Source: Sphaerosporella brunnea (taxonomy: Eukaryota; Ascomycota; Pezizomycetes; Pezizales; Pyronemataceae). Taken from it: a stretch of 64,000 bases of DNA. The position numbers and the translations under genes were made by a program. Position 1 is the first letter of the stretch. Every line of letters starts with the position of its first letter. Shown here in pieces: positions 32,055-43,717 of this stretch. Under the pieces are notes generated by a model that ran no database searches, had not been told where the DNA came from, and saw only the letters and a program-made list of their open reading frames with translations. The stretch spans positions 186,001-250,000 of the forward strand of contig VXIS01000019.1 in NCBI GenBank assembly GCA_008704415.1, in the 5' to 3' direction.

Positions 32055-33010
32055 GAGTGGGGCAGTTTGATGATTGTAGATTATTATTATTATTATTGTT
32101 TTTTTATTTTCTTTTGCTGCGTTTCTTCTGGCCGGTTAAAGATATCATCATTGCTATCATGAGATTTTGTAAACTAATTGATTGCTAGAGGCACGAATCG
32201 ATATGCCCACAGTATTAATTATTTTCACGTTTCACTATACCCCATCGTGGTCGGATGAACCCACCTGCACACACGGAGTGACTGCATTCTTATGCTGCAG
32301 ATAATTTTTTTTTTTTGTTTTTTTTACGTCCATCGCCATCGACATCACATTTTTGGATGTTAGGGGGAGAAGCAGACTACGCCGGTTTGCCCTTTTCGTA
32401 AAGAAGATAAGAAGAAGCAACATCAACAATGAGAATCGAGATGGACTCGCTTCGTTCGTGGGGGACGGTGGGGGCGGGGAGCGTATTAACTGGCTACATA
32501 CGAGGTACGCTACACAGCCAGCGGATGTAAAAAAGCAGGAGAAAAGGTTTTGTATAACATGGGGGAAGTTTCATACATGCACGCACGCACACCAGCACTG
32601 TAACGCGACACAAAAAGTCGGCAGCGAGATAACGTAGGCGGTGGGCGGAAGCGAAGGCGGGTAGGGTACAAGTCGGTATACTTGAGTACGCCGCATGCAG
32701 TTTCTATACCATAACCCTCATTCGATATCACAACAACAAACTTGCACCTACTTGGGTGAATTGGCGGATGTAGTTCTCTTGCCGATGGCCCTTTCCTTTG
32801 TGTGGTTGTTGAGAAATCAAACAGCTTCGATTATTGCTAAAATACAAACGCCCACTTGTTGTCGAGGATGTCAACTTAACCCCTGCAAGTCATGGGATAC
32901 AAAACCTAAACCTTCTCAAAAAGCGCACTTCTGATTTTTTTTTGTTTTTTCCTTCCTGTTTCTTTTCCAACCAACCAACAACGCTGCCGACGCGGCAACA
33001 AAGGCCTCAC

Positions 33011-33051
33011 GATCTCATCATCATAATCATCATCATCATCATCATCATCAC
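33011..33051 (+). repeat. (ATC)n microsatellite
   Basis: About 40 bp of near-perfect ATC/CAT triplets between two predicted genes. Confidence 0.9.
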
Positions 33052-33564
33052 CCGCTTCTTTGAAGAAGTTTAGCTTTGGCCCGCCAGCTGGCGGTAGCAG
33101 AATCGATTGTATTTTTTTGTCTTAGCTTTGGACGACTTGCAAATCGCAATGCTACGGGCCAGTACTGTACATAGAGTTACAGACAGACACGACACCCGGT
33201 CCCCTCCCCCCGCTTCCGCCTCCCGCGATTCCCCCCACGACTCAGTCCCGGCTTGTTTGCTTTTGGCGGGAGCAAGTAGAGGGCGGACCTAATAATCAAA
33301 CAAGCAAACAAACGTTAGTCGTTTGACTTCATATGGAGGGAGGCTGACGGGGAAGACGCACGAAGGATTTGTACGCACGAGGCCGCTGTGTCGCCGCTTT
33401 CCGCCGATGGTCTGTCTGGCGCCATAACCGCGAGGAATCTGGCGGTTATGGACATAAGATGGCTGTCGAAGGGATTTGAAGGACTAAAGGTGGCGGGTGG
33501 AGGGGAGAGATCCGCAGATGGTGTTGCGGGGTCGGTGGAGATGTCCACAACGGTGGAGACGAAG

Positions 33565-33624
33565 GGAGGAGGAGGAGGAGGAGAAGGAGGAGCAGGAGGA
33601 GGAGGCGGAGGAGGAGGAGGAGGC
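33565..33624 (+). repeat. (GGA)n purine tract
   Basis: About 60 bp of GGA triplets with a few GAA, GCA and GCG interruptions. The all-purine bias continues more loosely to about 33670. Strand asymmetry of this kind can form triplex or G-rich structures. Confidence 0.85.
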
Positions 33625-34992
33625 CCAAGGAAGGTGGAGGAGAAAGAGGATGAGGAGGAGGAAGTCGAACACACAAACAAAAGAAACATTCACTCCCCCC
33701 AGAGGGGGAGGAAGGGAGGGAAAACGAGTGTGAGTGGGCTGCCGGTCAGATCCAGAGACACCTCTTTTCTTCGCAGGCTCCAGAAGGCGAGCTTTATATC
33801 TTGAGGCCTGCACTGTGGGCGGAGCATCACCCCGGGGGAGGGGGGTGGTGCCCGTGGCGTGATTTAGCCGGAGAGATGGAGCGGTGTTACATTCCGGAGG
33901 CGCTGCTGTTCGTCACACATACAACATTATTTCTCTTTCTCAGTGGTTGTTGATGATTGCGATGGCGGTGGTGGTCGTGGTGGCTTCTTGGATCCATGGA
34001 GTAAGGGCTGAGAACGATGTGTGGGGAGGATAGCTGGTGACGACGATCTGCCGCGGCGCGGCCTTCCTATTCCCATCCTACTTACGACACCCGGCCGCGC
34101 TGGAAAGCTTGCTGCACCATCGCTTGCTGCGCTCCGGCCCGCACTCTGGCCAATCGACAATCTATCATCAGGCAAGGCCCCCTCAACGCATCCATCCTAG
34201 CTTTGTCTACTATAGTACTGCCTATACCTCCCGTCATGCAACGCTATGGGGGCGGGCGGGTATGCATCCGGCACCTGATATGTATGTCAGAAATAGGTAT
34301 GTGCTCTCTCAGCTCACGATACCGATGATTGACGCCGCCGAATAGAGATTAAATGCCTACCTACCACAGTAGGGACCGGTTTCCTGGGCCCTTGTTTTAA
34401 GGGGAGTGGGGGCGTGCGGCGCAGGCCGCTCCAGAACCGCCGTTGGCGTTCGTTGTTCCCATGACCAATCCTCTGAAACCAGAACAGTTGGCGGGAGCTC
34501 TTAAACGTCGATCTTTTTTTTGCAAATGGCCAAAGAGGATTACTAATCCCTCGAACTAAACCGCTGTTCACTCATAAGTCGGGAAGTGGGGTCTTGCCTC
34601 GGGAACTGCGGGAAAAGCTGAGAGGGCAGAATCATCATGAGCTGAAAGAATACGAAGCTCCGGCATCATGCATATGGTCTGGTCTGCCTCCTGAACCCTC
34701 TGCTTACTCGAGGTGGGTGGTTGTCTGCATATTGGACCGCATATTATAATGAAACATACAGCAGAAAGCACATATTATACAACATATCAACCTCCCTCAG
34801 CCAGTGCCAGCGGGTAAATATCCATGTTAATGCCAAGGAGGGGGTGTTCCCCACATTCTTTCAGCTACAGGATGGATGCCCCCAACAGCAACTGCCGGAA
34901 ATGCTCTTCGGATTCGCTGCTCGATTTCATCGCCGCAATCACCACCACCCACCCACCATTCCGACTCACCGGCTACTAGACCGGACATCGGA

Positions 34993-36615
34993 CTAGCCGT
35001 CTTCGAGCGCCCAATCCGGCAAACTCGTCTCATACGCCCATGCACCGTCCGCACACTCATATCTCTTCGCATGAAGATAAATGCCTAGCTCGTGCGGACC
35101 CGGGTCCGAGTACAGCGGAGTGTCACATATTTTGCACAGCTCACCAGTCATCTTCTCTGCCTTTCTCTTCTGGTGCTCATCCACAATCTCCTTGTGATAT
35201 GCTTCTGCCTCCGCGACCTCGGACTTTCCCATCTTGTTCAGCCGCGTGATGATATCCTCGTCGTCACCTTCGCCCCCCTTTCCGAGGCTCGGGCCAAACA
35301 CTTTGCGGTTGCAGTAGATGGGGTCGTTGGTGATCGGATGGCCGAGATATTGCAGGTGCACCCGCAGCTGGTGCGTTCGTCCGGTGTACGGGTGGCACTC
35401 GACGATGCTGTAATCATTCTGGGCGTTGTAGTGAATACGCCGGAATAAGGTTTTTGCGTGCTTGCCGTTAGCCTTGACTCGGTTGAGACCAAGTTTTGGT
35501 GAAATTTGTAGGATTGGTTGATCGCAGACTACGTCGCCACTGCCAAGGTGTTAGCAACGAGTGATAGACATGAACACAGCGGCGAAACTCCTAGTCACAT
35601 GATGGAAAGCGGGGTGCCCAGAGCGACGGAGCTGCTTCTAGCCTCTGGCTTTCTGTACTTATACGCCGGGCGACTTGTGACCGGGTTCATGGCCAATTCC
35701 AAACGGGAGACTTTGTTTCAAGTGTCGTCGGAATGTCGGCTTGCCGACTTCGGCGAGTCGTTCTGGTATCAAGGATATGTAAAAACGAAGCCATACTTAC
35801 TCTGGAAATTTCCCGTTCACCCTTGCCACGTATTGTTTCCTAATCGTGCGGCTCTTGAGCTGGTTCATGAACGCATCCGCCGCATCCCTTGTCTTCGCAA
35901 TGAACATCAATCCGCTAGTCAATCGATCCAGCCGATTGCACGGCATCGGCAAAAAATCGGGCCCGCGCTCATGCTTCATGATCTCGGTGACGGAATTGTA
36001 ATTGTACCGGCCGGTTGGATGCACCGGCACTCCCGCGGGCTTCGAGATTGCGATGATACCGTCGTCTTCATACACTATCCCGATTGGCTGATCCGTCACT
36101 GGCGGCTCGTGCCGGTGCATCGTGTGTGATATCATGTCTCCGTTTTGCACGATCGTATCCAGACCTGCCCGGGCGGGCGCGCCGGCGAGAACGGTACGTT
36201 TGTCCGTGGCCACGACGCACACCGTTCCAGCAGCAATTGCCGCTGCCTGTCCTCGCTTCATCAGCGCATAGTCCCAAGACAAAAAAAATACAGTGTTGTA
36301 GATACGTACATAGTACTCGACGGGGCGATCTCTGAACTCGGTGGAAAAGATCTCCAGCAGCGACTTTCCGCGCCAGCGCTCCTTGCAGAAGGTGTTGAAA
36401 GTGAAGTAGTAAGGGTACACTTTGCGCAGGCCATCTTCGAAGTAGTAAAGCGGGTTTGGTGGCTTGTTGACAAACTTCGTGACGTTGTGCTGGTGCTGCT
36501 TCCGTTTGACCTCGTGCGGCCGGCTTTTCGGGTGCAGGTGAGGTTTGGGTGAACGCGGAACCGGCGGAGGTGACGGTGGTTCGATGCCCGGGAGCTCGGA
36601 AATCAGAGTATCCAT
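34993..36615 (-). CDS. RluA-family RNA pseudouridine synthase, Rib2/Pus9-like (3 exons)
   Basis: Converts uridine to pseudouridine in RNA; the closest yeast proteins are Rib2/Pus8 and Pus9, which modify tRNA position 32. Exons on minus are 36615-36310, 36246-35801 and 35539-34993, 432 aa. Seen: VNKPPNPLYYFEDGLRKVYP and KERWRGKSLLEIFSTEFRDR at the N terminus, an S4-like region, HRHEPPVTDQPIGIVYED, SKPAGVPVHPTGRYNYNSV, the catalytic NRLDRLTSGLMF (Asp209) and HPYTGRTHQLRVHLQYLGHP. The C terminus has a CKICDTPLY motif and lacks the Rib2 deaminase domain. The first intron is 63 nt without a stop in frame. I start at 36615 because homologues begin near MDTLISELPG and its context is strong. An upstream in-frame ATG at 36711 would add 32 residues. 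Confidence 0.88.
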
Positions 36616-36875
36616 GGCAACGCCCGGACGGTTGCGGATATGGAGAGCGAGGACTGCCACGAGCTGGTAGTGTGGATTTGAGAGTGGAATGTACCGTACG
36701 ATCTCGCGCATGTGGGTATGAGTGAGTGATCTTTAGGGCGAGAGAGAAAATGGTGGGGCCAGGGTCGGCGGCTCTAAGGAAGCTCTAATTTTGTATGTAA
36801 CAAACGTAGAGGAAAAGAATATATTGCATGTGCATAAACAAAATGGCCGTGTAAACGGGGTACAGGAAGGTTTTC

Positions 36876-37616
36876 TTAGATGATAGAATAGCCGGCGTAA
36901 TAGGTGTATCCATAGACGGCTACCAAACTTAACACCGCTTCCATCAATCCCATCTCAATCACCGCCCAGATCCACAGTGTCCCCAACGGCGGTGTCTTCT
37001 TCATAACAAAGTAGTATCCGTGCTTATTGACCGCCTTGACGATGTAGCAACCTGCCGCAATGCTCATTCCAAACAGGAACATCCGCACTGTAACCCACAT
37101 CCGCCGGGGATGGAACACATAATGGATCGCATAAATAGCTACGCAAGTCAGCAAGATGCATCTGCCTCTATAGACGGCGGTATCAAGCTTACCTGGGAAT
37201 GCTTTGATGCATCTCATTATGACCAACTTAAAGTCGGTCTGTTGTCTGTACTGCATGTGTACCAACACATCCAGCCAAAACAACAGTATCGTCAACGGCA
37301 CCGCAAAAAAGAACGTATTTGCGCGGTGACCGAAGACCTCCTCCATCTCTTCGGCCTCCTTATCCTCCTCCCCCGCCTCCCCTTCTTTGTGCGATGCACT
37401 GATGGGGTTTCCGGCCGCATCGCGAGGTCGCTTCTCATCGATCAGGTCGAGGAGGGTTCGTCCAGTCGGTTTTTTGCCATATTCGGGAGTTTTTAGGGGG
37501 AGTTCCGAGATTCGTACGCCTTCTTTCGTTATGAAGGTTTTTGTTGCCATGGAGCTGATATCGTCATCCTCGTTTGCACCGGAGGCTTTCTGGTTGCGAT
37601 GTCGTGTTCGTGCCAT
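36876..37616 (-). CDS. conserved fungal membrane protein, DUF7719-like (2 exons)
   Basis: Function unknown. Exons on minus are 37616-37193 and 37138-36876, 228 aa. The 54-nt intron has a GTAAGC donor, GCTGAC branch and TAG, is divisible by three and contains no stop, so an unspliced 246-aa product is also open. The N-terminal 90 residues are charged, with KKPTGRTLLDLIDEKRP, which I associate with the DUF7719 fungal family. Four hydrophobic segments follow: TFFFAVPLTILLFWLDVLVH, a short one around the junction (IYAIHYVF), MWVTVRMFLFGMSIAAGCYI and WAVIEMGLMEAVLSLVAVYG. No signal peptide is present; ER or another endomembrane site is likely. It is head to head with CENP-O, with starts 307 bp apart. 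Confidence 0.78.
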   Translation of the reverse strand: MARTRHRNQKASGANEDDDISSMATKTFITKEGVRISELPLKTPEYGKKPTGRTLLDLIDEKRPRDAAGNPISASHKEGEAGEEDKEAEEMEEVFGHRANTFFFAVPLTILLFWLDVLVHMQYRQQTDFKLVIMRCIKAFPGKLDTAVYRGRCILLTCVAIYAIHYVFHPRRMWVTVRMFLFGMSIAAGCYIVKAVNKHGYYFVMKKTPPLGTLWIWAVIEMGLMEAVLSLVAVYGYTYYAGYSII

Positions 37617-37923
37617 GACGGAGTGTAGAGTGGCCTAATGAGAGCTGGGGCTTCTCAGGCGAGATATGCCGCATGTTGGGTCCAGTGAGCTTCACAAATA
37701 TCACTCGGTTGTCTGCGAACCTTTGAATTTGATGCAAACAATCGCTTTCGTTACCTGGGGCTCTGTTCTCTCTAGACATGAATTCCTGCTCTCTTTCCAA
37801 AGCCACTGTTGACATGTTCGAAGCCATGGTGATCAGCACCTCCGCACCGTTGCTGCCAAGCCCTCCCTCACAACAAACACAACAAGTCAGTCGCGTTCAC
37901 CAGCGCGTGACCCATCTACCACG
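37617..37923. promoter_or_regulatory. divergent promoter region, membrane protein / CENP-O
   Basis: 307 bp between two divergently oriented start codons. It must contain both 5' leaders and core promoters. No specific motif stands out. Confidence 0.5.
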
Positions 37924-38996
37924 ATGATGTCGGAACCCTTCACGACCACCAGGTTCCAAACGCCCCCAACTTCACGGAACCCTTCTGATGAGACTCTTAG
38001 TGGTAACATCGGGGACGCTGGAACGGCCAAAGGGGGAACTTTTGCAAGAATTACTGGCGAGGATGAACTTTCTTCCCTCACATTGGCCGAGCTCGCAGCC
38101 CTCGGTAATTTCATGCTTTCTTTCTATGAAGAGCACCATTGACGATCCCCGCAGCTTCTGCGAAAGCTTCTCAGCGCATACAGTTACAGGCCCGCCTTCT
38201 CTCCCTACAATGCCGTAAACCCCGCACGACCAAGACCCCCCCGAAGTTGGCATATTTCTCGCCACCGGCCTCGCCCTGCTCCAGCCAAGTCTCAACCATC
38301 CCGGACACCGACATCCTGGACGCCGACCCCGAAGTGCCTGATCTCGATACTCGCATCCTATCTTTCGCGCTCTCGCGGAGTAAGGTCCTCACTTCTCACG
38401 CGCTCAGCAACCTGTTTCGACTCTCTGGCGTGACCACGTTCCAGGCGCGCGAGCTGAGCGGGGAGACACTCTTGGGACTACGATTTGATGTGTTCTCATC
38501 CGGCGGAAGGAAATTCGTTACGCCAGTATACGTCCTACTAGAACTTCGCAAGGTTGAGAAGGGTGCTGAGAAATGCTTTGTTGTGGCGAGACACTCGGTT
38601 CCGGCTTTTTTGGGGCTGAGCGAACTTGCTATGAAGCACTTGCCGACCAAGGGAAGCCAGGACTTGGTGAGGTTTGTGAAGGAGCTCAGAAGGCGTATCC
38701 GCAGGTGGAGGGTCAGAACTGATGCCATGGAGGATTTGAAGACCACCGCGAAGGCGGCCATTGCGGAAGGTTGGAAGAGAAAAGTTGAGAAGGTGGAGGC
38801 TGATGCTGAAGTAGCGCTTGTTACTATCCAGTGGAGTAACGGTGCTGAGGCAAGGTGCAGAGTGGATGAGAAGGGCGATATCTCCAAAGCTGTGGTCACG
38901 GATCGGAAGGGAATTCGTATCACCGAGATGGAACAAAAGACGAAGGGATCTCTCAAGACATTGCCACAGAGAATGGGCTGGATCCAGGATCTGTGA
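37924..38996 (+). CDS. MCM21: CENP-O / Mcm21 kinetochore subunit (2 exons)
   Basis: Component of the inner-kinetochore CCAN (yeast COMA complex, with Ctf19, Okp1 and Ame1) at centromeric chromatin. Exons are 37924-38104 and 38155-38996, 340 aa. The intron has a GTAATT donor and CAG acceptor and restores the frame to ASAKASQRIQLQARLLSLQ, a helical stretch. Seen: the CENP-O core starting DTRILSFALSRSKVLTSHAL and SNLFRLSGVTTFQARE, then LGLRFDVFSSGGRKFVTPVY and a basic helix FVKELRRRIRRWRV. Kinetochore proteins diverge quickly, so motif strength is moderate, but the LSFxLSRSKVLTSHxLSNLFRLxGVT block is distinctive. It is convergent with AIM11, with 231 bp between stop codons. Confidence 0.83.
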
Positions 38997-39227
38997 TTTT
39001 GAGCACGGGCGGTTTCTTTGCTTCTCTTGTTTCATACCGCTCTTCTTCACGGAGTACTGGAGTTCCGAGTTGGCGTTTGATCCTTCCCATCCCTTTTTCT
39101 GTTGTACTTCTAGGTATGAGATCACAATACAAATACAATACAACTTCCGATATCAACACTCATCCATCGGTTAGACCGCAATTAAACCACCTAGACATAC
39201 TTTGTCCGTCTCCCAATCTCACCAGGT

Positions 39228-39812
39228 CTATTTGTTCTTCTCCAATTCTTTCTCAACTTCAGACTTAACCCTGTCCTTCAATTCCTTCCTCGCCAATATG
39301 GTAACAAGCCACTCTTCAAACTCCTCCTCCGCTGCCCTCTTCTGCGCCTCCCACTCGTCTCCCTTGTCACTCGCCCTGAACCGCTCCCTCAAATCCTCCA
39401 CATTGCTCACATCCAAGGCGAACGCACCGCCTCCCACCAGAAGCATGGCAACGGAGAAAACATTCAGTGTTGCCAGCTGCAATGCCTCCACGGCGTCCAG
39501 CGCACCTGAAGGAGGGTTGACAGGAGGCTGGTTGTTGGGGTGATAATACGGAGGAATCATGGCTAGCTGGCGACGGACGGTCGAGCGACGCGTTAGTCGC
39601 ATGGAGAGGAGGAGGAAGGCACCGCCTATGACGGGCAGTGCCAATTGTTTCAAGAAACGTTTAGTTTCGTCCCGGGGCTCGGCAACAGCGGGAACGGCAT
39701 CTTTCGGCGGGCAGGGCTGAGGGGGAGGCGGAGGGGCGAAGGCGGGCGAAGGCGGCGGAGGCGGCGACGGGGTGCTTCCCCAAGGGAGCCAGGAGGAGAG
39801 GTAAGAGTTCAT
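39228..39812 (-). CDS. AIM11: AIM11-like mitochondrial membrane protein
   Basis: Yeast AIM11 (altered inheritance of mitochondria 11) is a mitochondrial membrane protein of unknown biochemical role. This is a single exon, 194 aa. The N terminus is a Pro-rich stretch (PPPPPSPAFAPPPPP), unusual compared with the rest. The family core follows: FLKQLALPVIGGAFLLLSMR (first membrane segment), LTRRSTVRRQLAMIPPYYHP, NPPSGALDAVEALQLATLNV and FSVAMLLVGGGAFALDV (second membrane segment), then EEEFEEWLVTILARK. The conserved TRRS and ALDA-EAL-ATLNV pattern supports AIM11. It shares a 336-bp divergent region with the telobox Myb gene. Confidence 0.83.
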   Translation of the reverse strand: MNSYLSSWLPWGSTPSPPPPPSPAFAPPPPPQPCPPKDAVPAVAEPRDETKRFLKQLALPVIGGAFLLLSMRLTRRSTVRRQLAMIPPYYHPNNQPPVNPPSGALDAVEALQLATLNVFSVAMLLVGGGAFALDVSNVEDLRERFRASDKGDEWEAQKRAAEEEFEEWLVTILARKELKDRVKSEVEKELEKNK

Positions 39813-40148
39813 TGGTATTGGGATGGTGGGGTTGTAGAGTCGATTCGGTTGTTTCGGTTAAGTTAGTTTCTTCTTGATAGTTCTGAGTTTCCCTGGAAAT
39901 GTCGATAGAGAGCGTGTCGATAGAGAGCGACGATGCTGTTCTCAATCTTCCTCTGAAAGAAATTACAATAAACAAAGTCTGCACTGCAGAAAGCAAACAC
40001 GAAGCCCTAACCCAGCCCCTCTTTTCCAAGTTTTCCCCCACACGTGACGAGATTGCATTGTTGACATTTGTCGCGTCGCACCATACTCTACACTCGTTAA
40101 CCAAACAGCACGAAAGCAAAAGCAAAAGCCACCAAAAAGTCACATTCC
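39813..40148. promoter_or_regulatory. divergent promoter region, AIM11 / telobox Myb gene
   Basis: 336 bp between divergent starts. It contains a perfect 15-bp tandem duplication of TGTCGATAGAGAGCG at 39900-39929, the clearest candidate cis element here. Confidence 0.5.
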
Positions 40149-42518
40149 ATGGTGAACACGCGTTCTCGACAATCCGCCGACCCGGAAGCCCGGCGCGCAG
40201 CTGCCAATCCAGCAAAAGCCCCGCGTGCGAAACGCGCATCGCATACGAGTGAGCCAGCTCCACACGCACGAAGAAGTCGCAGCCGACAGGCCGAGCCCAC
40301 GCCAGTGCTGGTGACGAGGAAGACATCAACACGTAAAGGTCAAAGAAAATCACAGAGCGATTATGAAGAAGAGGCTGCACGGCAACAACTCCTAGTCGAG
40401 AGCGACTGGCGCAAGGGAAAGCAGCTTATGTCGCCTGTTCGAGAGGAGGAAAGCACACCGATTCGAGAGAGAGAGGACGAGGAGGAAGAGAGCGCTCGGG
40501 ATATCGACCGTGAGATGGCCATTGCGGAACTTCCCATGCTTCAGACGACCGCGGAGACTTTGCTCAAACTTTTGTTACACGACAAGCGCGACCTTACGGA
40601 GATCAGGGAAGAGTTGTCGAAGCCTGACTCAGTGCTCTCTCGCAGGCTTGATGCTCGAAAGAAGACTTTCGAGGTTCCCAAGATGCATTTCGGAAAGCAG
40701 AAATATATCTCTCCAAATGTCATTGCCTCTGTCGTCAAAACCGATGCATACCATCCTGTTCTTCATGAGGCAAACCTGGCAGTCATCACGGCGTTCTTTT
40801 ATACTGCACGTCAAGAGACAGACGTGTTGTATGTCGATTTGAAGGCCCTTGACCTCACGTTTCCAGAGATACTCGGCGAACACCTCACGAAAGAGAATTT
40901 CCCTCTCGCACTCGACCTGAGGACACAGACGCTGGTAGCAGGCATCGTTAGAGACCACGAAAAGGACGGCTTCAGCGCTGAAGCATTACTCAACGATGTC
41001 TTTTACGATGGCGATTCATATCGTTCTTTTGCCGGTTACATAGGTGTCAGTTCGCTCATACGAGAGAGAATCGATCAACTAAAGCTTATACTCACCAAAT
41101 CCCGTGAGAATGGCGACGACATTGAGTTGGGGTCACTTCTAGAGGAATATCCGTGGGAAAAATTCGTAAGGCGCATGGTAGAATATTTTCGAAAACTTCT
41201 AGCAGATTCTGGACGACGGAAAATGATCGATGCTGCTGTAGAGAACGCTAGAGCTTTTGATCCATCTGGCCCTGCCGAACCTGGATCCGAAAACCCACCT
41301 GTATCTGGGCAGGGAGACAAGGCTTTGGCGGAAGACAAAGGGTCTGTGATATCCATTGGCAGGCCTCTTTGATTCATTACTGATCTTTGACATAGGAAGG
41401 AAAAACAAGAGGAACATGAGCCACTCTCCGGTCTCGGGGCGGTCAGGGGATTTTTAGGAGATAAACCTGCTGCTGGGGACTACCAGCAAGCGATCCGCAG
41501 GCTCGGAAACGAGGGGAATAAAGAAAACCGCCCTGTTCCAGAGCCTGTAGTTGCTGGACCGTCAAGACGCTCTTTTTTGGACCGACAAGCAGGTGCAAAA
41601 AGGGTGGAATGGGATTCGGAGGCCGGCCATTCCCAATCACCGGAGCAGCCGCAGAAGAGAAAGAGGCGAGCGATTGAGGAGGAAGAATCGGGATCGGAAT
41701 TTGAACTGGATACACGCGTTGAGAACGAAGAACGGCGGAAGCGTACGCGAAGAGAACCAGTCCCCCACAGCGCGCGAAACTCTGCAGTCTCGGTTCGCAC
41801 TTCTGGTGTTTCAGCACGAGCTTCTGCTCGAACTACTAGCACCCGATTTTCTGGTGCATCTGATGGGCCGATTTCTGGCGCACCTGCTTATCGCAACAGC
41901 GATGGCCACGTTGGCGGCGGAATCATCCATCGGAATGAACTTGTTCCCGCGCATATCGGAAGACAGCGTTCCCAGTCGGCTGACTCCGCTGAGAGTGATG
42001 ACGAAACGTGTGCGGGTGCTACTGCGCTCAAAAGATTAGATAGGATAAATCGCCGGATGAGGCCGCGACACCTGGGAGGCCAACAAGGCAGATCTCCCTG
42101 GACTGATGAGCAAACTCAAACACTCATCGATATGATTGGAAAGTATGGCCCCAACTGGTCTTTTATTGCGCAGGTGAGTGATACAATGGTGCCAGGAATT
42201 GAAGACTCTGTTTGACAAATTGAACAGCAGCGCCACGCGAACCTCAGAGGTCGAACAAATGTCAACCTTAAAGACAAAGCTCGTAACATCAAGATTCAGT
42301 ATCTGCGCAACAATTCTCGACTGCCAGCGGGATTTCGGGGCGTTACCATTAGTGAGAAGGACCGGCTACAGTTGATGGAAAAATACGATGTCCATGCCGC
42401 CGCATTGGAAGAGGAGTGCCCGGACCCTGGTGATGAAAAATACGATGTTGAGGATGAAGATGATGAAGAACGTGAAGTCATCAGTGAGCACGACGAGGAG
42501 GAAGAGCAACGGCAATAA
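40149..42518 (+). CDS. telobox Myb protein, Tbf1/TRF-like (3 exons)
   Basis: Predicted TTAGGG-repeat-binding factor acting at telomeres and at promoters carrying telomere-like boxes. I read exons 40149-41345, 41400-42173 and 42228-42518, 753 aa, all in phase 0. The N terminus is basic and Ser/Arg-rich, and a helical central region (about 120-370) is consistent with a TRF-homology dimerisation domain. The C-terminal Myb domain is split by the second intron: SPWTDEQTQTLIDMIGKYGP before it and LRGRTNVNLKDKARNIK after it. The NLKDKARN sequence is the telobox signature. The tail is acidic (DDEEREVISEHDEEEE). The first junction is the weak point: the frame is only kept if the acceptor is GAAG (41396-41399) rather than the TAG three bases earlier. 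Taz1-type proteins are an alternative label. Confidence 0.8.
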
Positions 42519-42754
42519 GCTTCATACATGGGCACAAAATCGGCACGATGTTTTTGTGTTCTGTTCTCATTTTTTTATTTTTTTTTCGGTGGGGGGGCGT
42601 TTTCTTCCTACTACTCGTATTACTCGTGTTTTTCATCATGCTTTGATTTCGGAATTCTACCTTTTTTTTCTGTCACTGGCCTGGTGGGATTGCTTTTAAA
42701 TAGGACTTGCTTTGGTTGGCTGAGAAATACCAGTTCCCATTCTGCACAATATTA

Positions 42755-43717
42755 GGTAGCGTTTAGTGGGCGCTGTAGTTCGTTACCTGTTCAGTAGGCG
42801 CCTAGAGAAATACTGGCGGCTGATGACGGTCGCACTCCTCACCCACGCCGCTGCCGCACCGTCTGGACTCCCGTCGAGCTCCATAACTCCACCAATTCTT
42901 GATCAAATCTAATTATATTTTTTGTATGCAGAATCCTCATCGCTTGCTCTGGCTGCCTGTTTCTGACTCGGCGCGTTTCCGACTGCTCTGCGCCCGCAAT
43001 TATTGTTGTTGGGGTTGGTAGTTGATGCGGGCAGAACTGGCACGGCGTGGTTCCATGGACTTTTGGTCTGAGGTAAAATCTCCAACACCATGAATTTCCT
43101 GATAATCCAGTTCTGGTACTGAGCCTCGTGAACGGCGTCGTCATTCTATCGCACTGACACTAACGTTGTTCCACACCATTCTGTGGTAATTCGGCCCACA
43201 CTGAACACACCCTAAGTAATCAAAATCAAAGCACGAAAACGGAATTTTCAAAAGTTGAGGGTACTCTACGATTGGTGTTTCCTGTAGCGTGGTTGAAAAA
43301 GAAACCGTTTTGTTTTGTTTTTGTTTTAATCATAATGTATTCGGCCGCTTGCGGCCATGACATATGAAGACCGTCTGACCCGTCTGTGAAAAATAGCAGA
43401 CTTAGGGCGCCGGATTTCCACAGAACTGAGTGAAGATCCGTTAGTATCAGTTCCAGAGAAAGTTGACTCTGTTAGGTAGGCACAGTTTCAGAACCAGATT
43501 ACCAGGAAATTCGTGGTGCCAGAGAATTCACCGGCGGACCAATATTCTGCGAAACCGGTTCTTCACGAATTCAGAACCCTAATCCCCGCTGACTAATAAT
43601 CTCATCACTGCCTCTTAGTTCTTGCACCCCGCCCCTGACCAGTGGTTTCGGGGCCGCCCTGGACAGAAATCTCACATTCGCGAAACACGAACTACAGTTC
43701 CGCAACCGAACGCTACC
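42755..43717. mobile_element. PIF/Harbinger-like non-autonomous element with TTA duplication
   Basis: A 963-bp element flanked on both sides by TTA (42752-42754 and 43718-43720). Imperfect inverted termini of about 30 bp start GGTAGCGTT at each end and share CTGTAGTTCGT; they differ by a 2-nt gap and a few substitutions. A 3-bp TTA/TAA target duplication is the hallmark of PIF/Harbinger. No transposase or Myb-like frame is visible inside. It lies between the telobox Myb gene and the RdRP gene. Confidence 0.75.

Larger units (their letters stand above)
32055..34992. other. intergenic, low-complexity rich, no supported gene
   Basis: About 2.9 kb between the permease and the pseudouridine synthase, which point toward each other. 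It carries simple repeats listed separately ((TTA)n, (ATC)n, (GGA)n) plus T-rich runs near 32307-32327 and 33107-33117. The 138-aa ORF at 33388 is Gly/Glu low complexity produced by the GGA tract. I see no gene. Confidence 0.4.

Noticed and set aside
33388..33804. 138-aa ORF with a Gly/Glu-rich centre, and overlapping Pro/Ser-rich ORFs on minus
   Set aside because: All are produced by the GGA triplet tract; no ordered domain or splice context.
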